Of a stretch of DNA of 64,000 bases, positions 59,540 through 64,000 are shown one piece after another. Source of the stretch: Coniella vitis (lineage: Eukaryota; Ascomycota; Sordariomycetes; Diaporthales; Schizoparmaceae). The notes beneath the pieces were generated by a model that saw only the letters and a list, made by a program, of their open reading frames with translations, was not told the origin of the DNA and did no database searches. Numbering within the stretch: the first letter of the stretch is position 1; each line of letters begins with the position of its first letter. The stretch is from the NCBI GenBank assembly GCA_011317545.1, contig WUJK01000014.1, positions 496,001 through 560,000 on the forward strand. Reading direction: 5' to 3'. The position numbers and the translations under genes were made by a program.

Positions 59540-62500
59540 GTTGAGCCGATGAAAGTGTTTTCAAGCTATGCAGGAATGAATTGTCAAGAGATACCATGCA
59601 GGGCGTGGTTGAAGCAATAGATGCATTCATGGCATGCTACACAAGTTCACGCACTCCACGTCGGCATATAGTACGTCCACGCAAAACTCGTCAAGAATAG
59701 ATTTCGAGCCTAGGTAGCCAAAAGGACACACGGCTTATGCCTGGAGAGCATAAGACGCTCCACTGTTAAGCCGGTTGGTCCGGCAACCATTCATTGTATT
59801 TAGATCTGCTCGCGCCGGCATGGGTTGGGTCTCTGCGCAATTGCGCTGCGACACCCACAGCAAGCCTGACAAGACCACGAAACGGCCTTGGAGTGCTCAA
59901 GCAAGTACTAAGCCATCCTGATTCGGTCCGAGTGGCATGCCATGGCCTCAATGCTGCTGTCTGCGGCCTCCAGACGAGCCAGCAAGTCAAAGAGAGCCGA
60001 GGTTGCAAAGATTTGCCCTGCACAAGTCGAGGGTCTGCGTCTCCTGCAGACAGAATGCACGCTCAAGCCGATTCCTCTCCAGAGGTCATCAACCGATGCT
60101 CGACGCAAAGACCCAAGCGTGCTGTGCTGGCTGCATATGAAGCGACCATTTGCAAAGAAAAGGCAGAGCGTCTCGTCTGCATTCGTTATCGAAACAAGAG
60201 CCCTGCCAAGGGAAGGAAACCAACAGTCGAAGGGCAGTGGGTGAGTGAGCGGGTGACGAAAAAGCAACAAGATACGCCATCTCCAAGAAGATGACACCGC
60301 TCACAAGATACATGGGACGTCTTGCAGCAGAGCTTGCGCCGTTGGGAGCGGAAAGAGGCAAGCACGAGCCATGCCACTCCAAATAGGCAGGTTCGAATTG
60401 CTGCTGCCTGGCTGCCTGGCACCTGCTCAGTACAGACTGCAGGTACGACGGCAACTGCTACTATTGTCACTGCAGCTGGCAACTCAATGCATAGGCCCGG
60501 CGAGCCGCCCATTGCCTTGATGCAAGTGCTTTCCCCCTTCGGCCTCGACCTCGACCACAACCTCCTTCTCCTCTTGACCCTACATGGTGCACGACGGCGC
60601 TATTGCACCCATCTCGGCGCAAAGCAGCATCGCCGAGCATTGCCCACTGTATCGTCTCCCTCTCTCTTACCCAGCTGCTGCGTATCTCTTGGATTGCCTC
60701 GACCACACTGACTTGCACGGCCCCTGTCCATCGGTTGCAGCCCCTTTCCGCCGAGCCGACGAACGACCTTGCTCTTGCTGTTCCCTTTTGCCTGTCGACG
60801 ACAGCTTCGGCGGACGGCGGGCGGCTCGCGGCTGTCACCAGGCAGCAAATAGTCTACCCAGTCGTACGACACCCCCGCCGAGTCATGGTTGTGGCCGCAA
60901 CGGGCCTGCTACTATGTATATAGTAGCCAGTTCTGTCTGCAACTGTGCCGTGCAGCCATCCATCACTGAGCATCGTCGGATATGCGCCGCCGTGACAGAA
61001 GGACAAGATTCGGAAACGAGACCGGTGACTATGTGCATCATGTCGGACACCAGCTCAGAGGGTGGGACTATGGTACCTCTCGCATTCGCATCGCGCTTGT
61101 GTTGCAGCGCCTCGCTGAAAATGTCTGTCAGCCCGTCTGTCAGTTTGTCTCATCAAGCTGGATCTCGGCACAGCCCGAAGCATGGTCGCAGCAGCTTCCA
61201 TGGAGGATTGGACCAATACGGCGGGACCAGTTAAAAAGCAGCGCAGAGCCCACACGTCTTCCAGGAGGAGAAGGGAAAATCCACGGGAGGTGGGAGCCTC
61301 CTCCTTAGCTGCCAGCCTGCAACCCACACACATACCTCCACTCAGCCCCCACCACCGCAAGCGAGCCCATGACAGTACATACTATGTAGAGGTAGTACGG
61401 CAAGAGCTGCAGCTAATTGCCTCCGATGGACTTACTTGCACAACTGCCACGCCTTATTACTCCATGAGACGTTAAGAAGAAAGAAGAAGAATAAACAAAT
61501 CCGGAATCGGCACGACCCAGGATGGGGCATTGGGACAGTCCGTCAAGAGCGAGCGTAAGGCTCTCGGTGGATCCCAACTGAAGGAACAACCTCCTACCTA
61601 CCCAGCTACCACAGCACATTGTCTGATGTTCTGTTGCAGCACGCCAGAAATAGCCCTATGCTTGGGTCTCCACGCTAGCCTCCCGTCGCACCTGGCCCTG
61701 GTCGCTGCACGTTTCGGACGTCTTTGCATGGCTTCTTCACAGGGTTCATCGGACAAGCTCTGCTTTGTGACACTTGTACTTCTGCCACAACAAGACATGG
61801 CCCCAGCACAAGCACGGTCTCCTTCGACAACACCAAGATCGAACCAAGAAACCACGCCTGCCACAGCAACGCCGCAGACATGGGACGCTGTGAGAAATGG
61901 CCGAGTCAAATACTTGGCAATGCACAGAGGGGCCCACAGAACTAATACAATGATAAAGTAGCCAAGATGAGAGAAGAAAAACAAAGAAAAACAACAAAGG
62001 ATAAGAAGCATACGAAAAGGAAAGAATCAAGAAAAGGGGAAGTAGAAACCCGAGGCTGGCGTGCAAAATACTTTGCTAGGGCCCAATACAAAGATCTAAT
62101 AAGACCTGCTGTTTGGTTTCCAACAGTGCAGAAAAAGCTGCGCATACCAGGGACCCGCAGTTGTCACGGCGTCTTCCCATGAGGACGCGCGTCACTACAT
62201 GCGGTGTCCACCGCGGCGGCTCGGCAATCAGCACGCCCAGGAGCGCCTCTCACCTACCCGTTGCCCGGCGCGGCAGCGGCTGTGCTATGTACTATGTATG
62301 GACCCCATTGATCTGTTGGGACAGGCTGGCTTTGCATCTGCGAAACGCGCGACACATGGCTGTGCCACAGCGCCGATACTACTATGATGTACATAGGAGG
62401 CAGCTTGTGGCACAGCAATTACCATGAGCATGAGTCGCCCTCGACGGATCATTGATTTTGAACATCAGACAGGGTCTGCACTGTGTATCCCGCGGCGCTT

Positions 62501-63912
62501 TCACTACCATCATGGGTCTATCTTGTCAGGCTGTCTGGAAAGCCCGGATGGGACATGTCGCCTGTTGACACCACATATTGTGCACCACGGCCGCAGTACT
62601 ATGTATAGCAGGCCTGACCAGCCCAAGCCAGCGCAGCGCGGCGCTCGCGCTCTCGACTAACAAGGGCACAGCGATACTGTGCATAATGTCGGCAAACGTC
62701 CGTCTAGCTGTGTGTTTGTGTGTCTGTCTAACTATGCAGGTAGTATGGCCAATCCCTCCGCAGGCACGATGAGCCCCGTGTCAACGTGTGGTGGCCGTGA
62801 ATCCACTCGCCGCCCAACAGGGGACAGGGGCCGCTGGTCTGGAGCTCGATTGCGTGTTACGCAGCCTTCATCAATCCTCCACTTGGATGCCATTCCTTGT
62901 ACGGGAAAAGAATGGGGTGCTCTCTGCCCTATTGTCCCACTGCAACCGTTTTGGCCACCGTCTTGTGCGAATCTCTTCTGGCCGTCCTGCCGCTCTCAGC
63001 AGCGACCGCCTTCTCTTGGACCGAAGAAGCACCCCAGTCGCCACGCGGCCAACACACACAAGCAGACAGGTCGGATCTTCGGCCATCACTGGATCCCCTA
63101 TCCGGCGTGGTGATTGAGCCGCGAAACCCCTGGCAGATCTCGTTCTCACCCTCTCAGACGGCAAAGACTCTCCTCCCAACTCCTCCGACGCTTGGCTTCG
63201 CGCACATGTGGCTTGGCTGTCACGCGTTTGCACTCTTGCTTGCTTGGCTTCGGCACGTCTGATGTATGCCGCAGGGAACATAGTGTCCTGTCCTGTCCAC
63301 ATGCCCAGTTGGGCATATACGGGCCATTTGTTTAGTACGTTGGATACTTTTCAAAGCCACCCTCTTCGCCGCATACCAAGAATCCCACCAGGCTCTTGGC
63401 CGCGCACCATACTGTGCAGATCCAGCAGCGCTGTACCATAGTACCTGTTGCACCACCAGCAGCCGTTCGCATTGGTCGACTTTTCCTGCAATTTCTCAAT
63501 TTGACAAGCCCGCACATCCCCACCAGATCGGTTTTCTGGGCATAGTGGACCAGGTCGTTACGTAGAGGTACACGCACTCGTACCCACACCGAGGTGATAC
63601 ATCCGCCACTTTGCCAAACTCTCCTGGCGCGCGCGCGCGCCCTCCTACTCTCACTCTCTCTTTTCCTCTCTCCACAACCAACATACAATACAATATTTCA
63701 TATTTCTCAACCAAATGATATAGCAACTACCGACTCTCGGGTCTCTCCTCCCCCTTCCACCCTTTCCGGTTTTCTGCGTGCATGTATGTGTGCATGTCTG
63801 TTGGAAACCACATTCCCTGGGGAAGATTAGGCTACCCAAATATCCCAAGACCTTTTTTGGCTAGGACATCTCTTGGCTCGAGAGATATCTCGACCCACCA
63901 CCAGCCGACACT
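59540..63912. other. Gene-free interval, 4.4 kb
   Basis: It contains the divergent promoters of the MFS gene and the secreted protein. Frames of up to about 215 codons show no domain. It holds nonamers at 60910, 61380, 62290 and 62597 and a GCGCGCGCGCGC run near 63630. Confidence 0.55.
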
Positions 63913-64000
63913 ATGAAGTGCACCACAATAGCCGTCTTTGCGGCCGCCATAACATCGACAGTCGACGGCCTGCATCTCAGACGACAACAACAATTACCCA
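63913..64000 (+). CDS. N-terminus of a secreted protein (signal peptide), cut by window end
   Basis: ATG at 63913 opens a frame reading MKCTTIAVFAAAITSTVDG and then LHLRRQQQ. It has a positive first residue, a hydrophobic core and small residues near a plausible signal cleavage site, followed by a possible dibasic RR processing site. Only 29 codons are visible, so the product cannot be named. Confidence 0.5.
   Translation, partial: MKCTTIAVFAAAITSTVDGLHLRRQQQLP

Noticed and set aside
60584..61234. 216-codon plus-strand frame near the right end
   Set aside because: Cys/Ser/Pro-rich random-looking peptide that spans nonamer sites; no domain.

Overview
This window comes from a filamentous ascomycete (Pezizomycotina, probably a Sordariomycete). 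The genes are split by short GT-AG introns, mostly 48-200 bp, with GTAAGT/GTATGT donors. The gene content is fungal: PAN1, a HET-domain protein, sphingolipid C9-methyltransferase, ATG101, an RRM-PUF protein and a 14-TM MFS drug transporter. There is no bacterial operon structure, and I saw no rRNA, tRNA, CRISPR array or intact transposon.

Layout. (1) 1-1106 (-): 5' two thirds of a dTDP/UDP-glucose 4,6-dehydratase, running off the left edge. (2) 1107-7829: gene-free, repeat-rich. (3) 7830-9288 (+): SLC35E/TPT-type sugar-phosphate or nucleotide-sugar transporter. (4) 12521-13944 (-) RPF1 and 14444-16755 (+) glycyl-tRNA synthetase, a divergent pair. (5) 17986-21690 (-): RRM-PUF RNA-binding protein. 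(6) 21.7-28.0 kb: gene-free. (7) 27991-29388 (+): type II membrane protein like RgpF glycosyltransferases. (8) 30384-31756 (-) mitochondrial HTD2-like dehydratase and 32894-34743 (+) sphingolipid C9-methyltransferase, a divergent lipid pair. (9) 35912-40473 (+): PAN1. (10) 42311-44254 (-) HET-domain protein and 44601-45877 (+) ATG101, divergent from a 346-bp gap. (11) 47741-~50551 (-): forkhead transcription factor. (12) 50.6-57.3 kb: gene-free. (13) 57346-59539 (-): MFS/DHA14 transporter in five exons. (14) 59.5-63.9 kb: gene-free, then the first codons of a secreted protein at 63913.

Most genes are housekeeping and share no single pathway. A possible functional link is sugar metabolism: a rhamnose-type 4,6-dehydratase, a sugar-nucleotide-type transporter and an RgpF-like enzyme lie within 30 kb.

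The strongest unexplained signal is non-coding. The nonamer TACTATGTA (or its complement TACATAGTA) occurs at least 27 times, always between genes, against about 0.5 expected by chance. Other points for a second look: a 236-codon open frame directly after the PAN1 stop, a cryptic 48-nt in-frame intron in PAN1, a GC-AG intron in the methyltransferase, dual starts in glycyl-tRNA synthetase, poly-C/poly-T junction tracts (several inside introns), and long purine and pyrimidine tracts bracketing the HET-ATG101 block.
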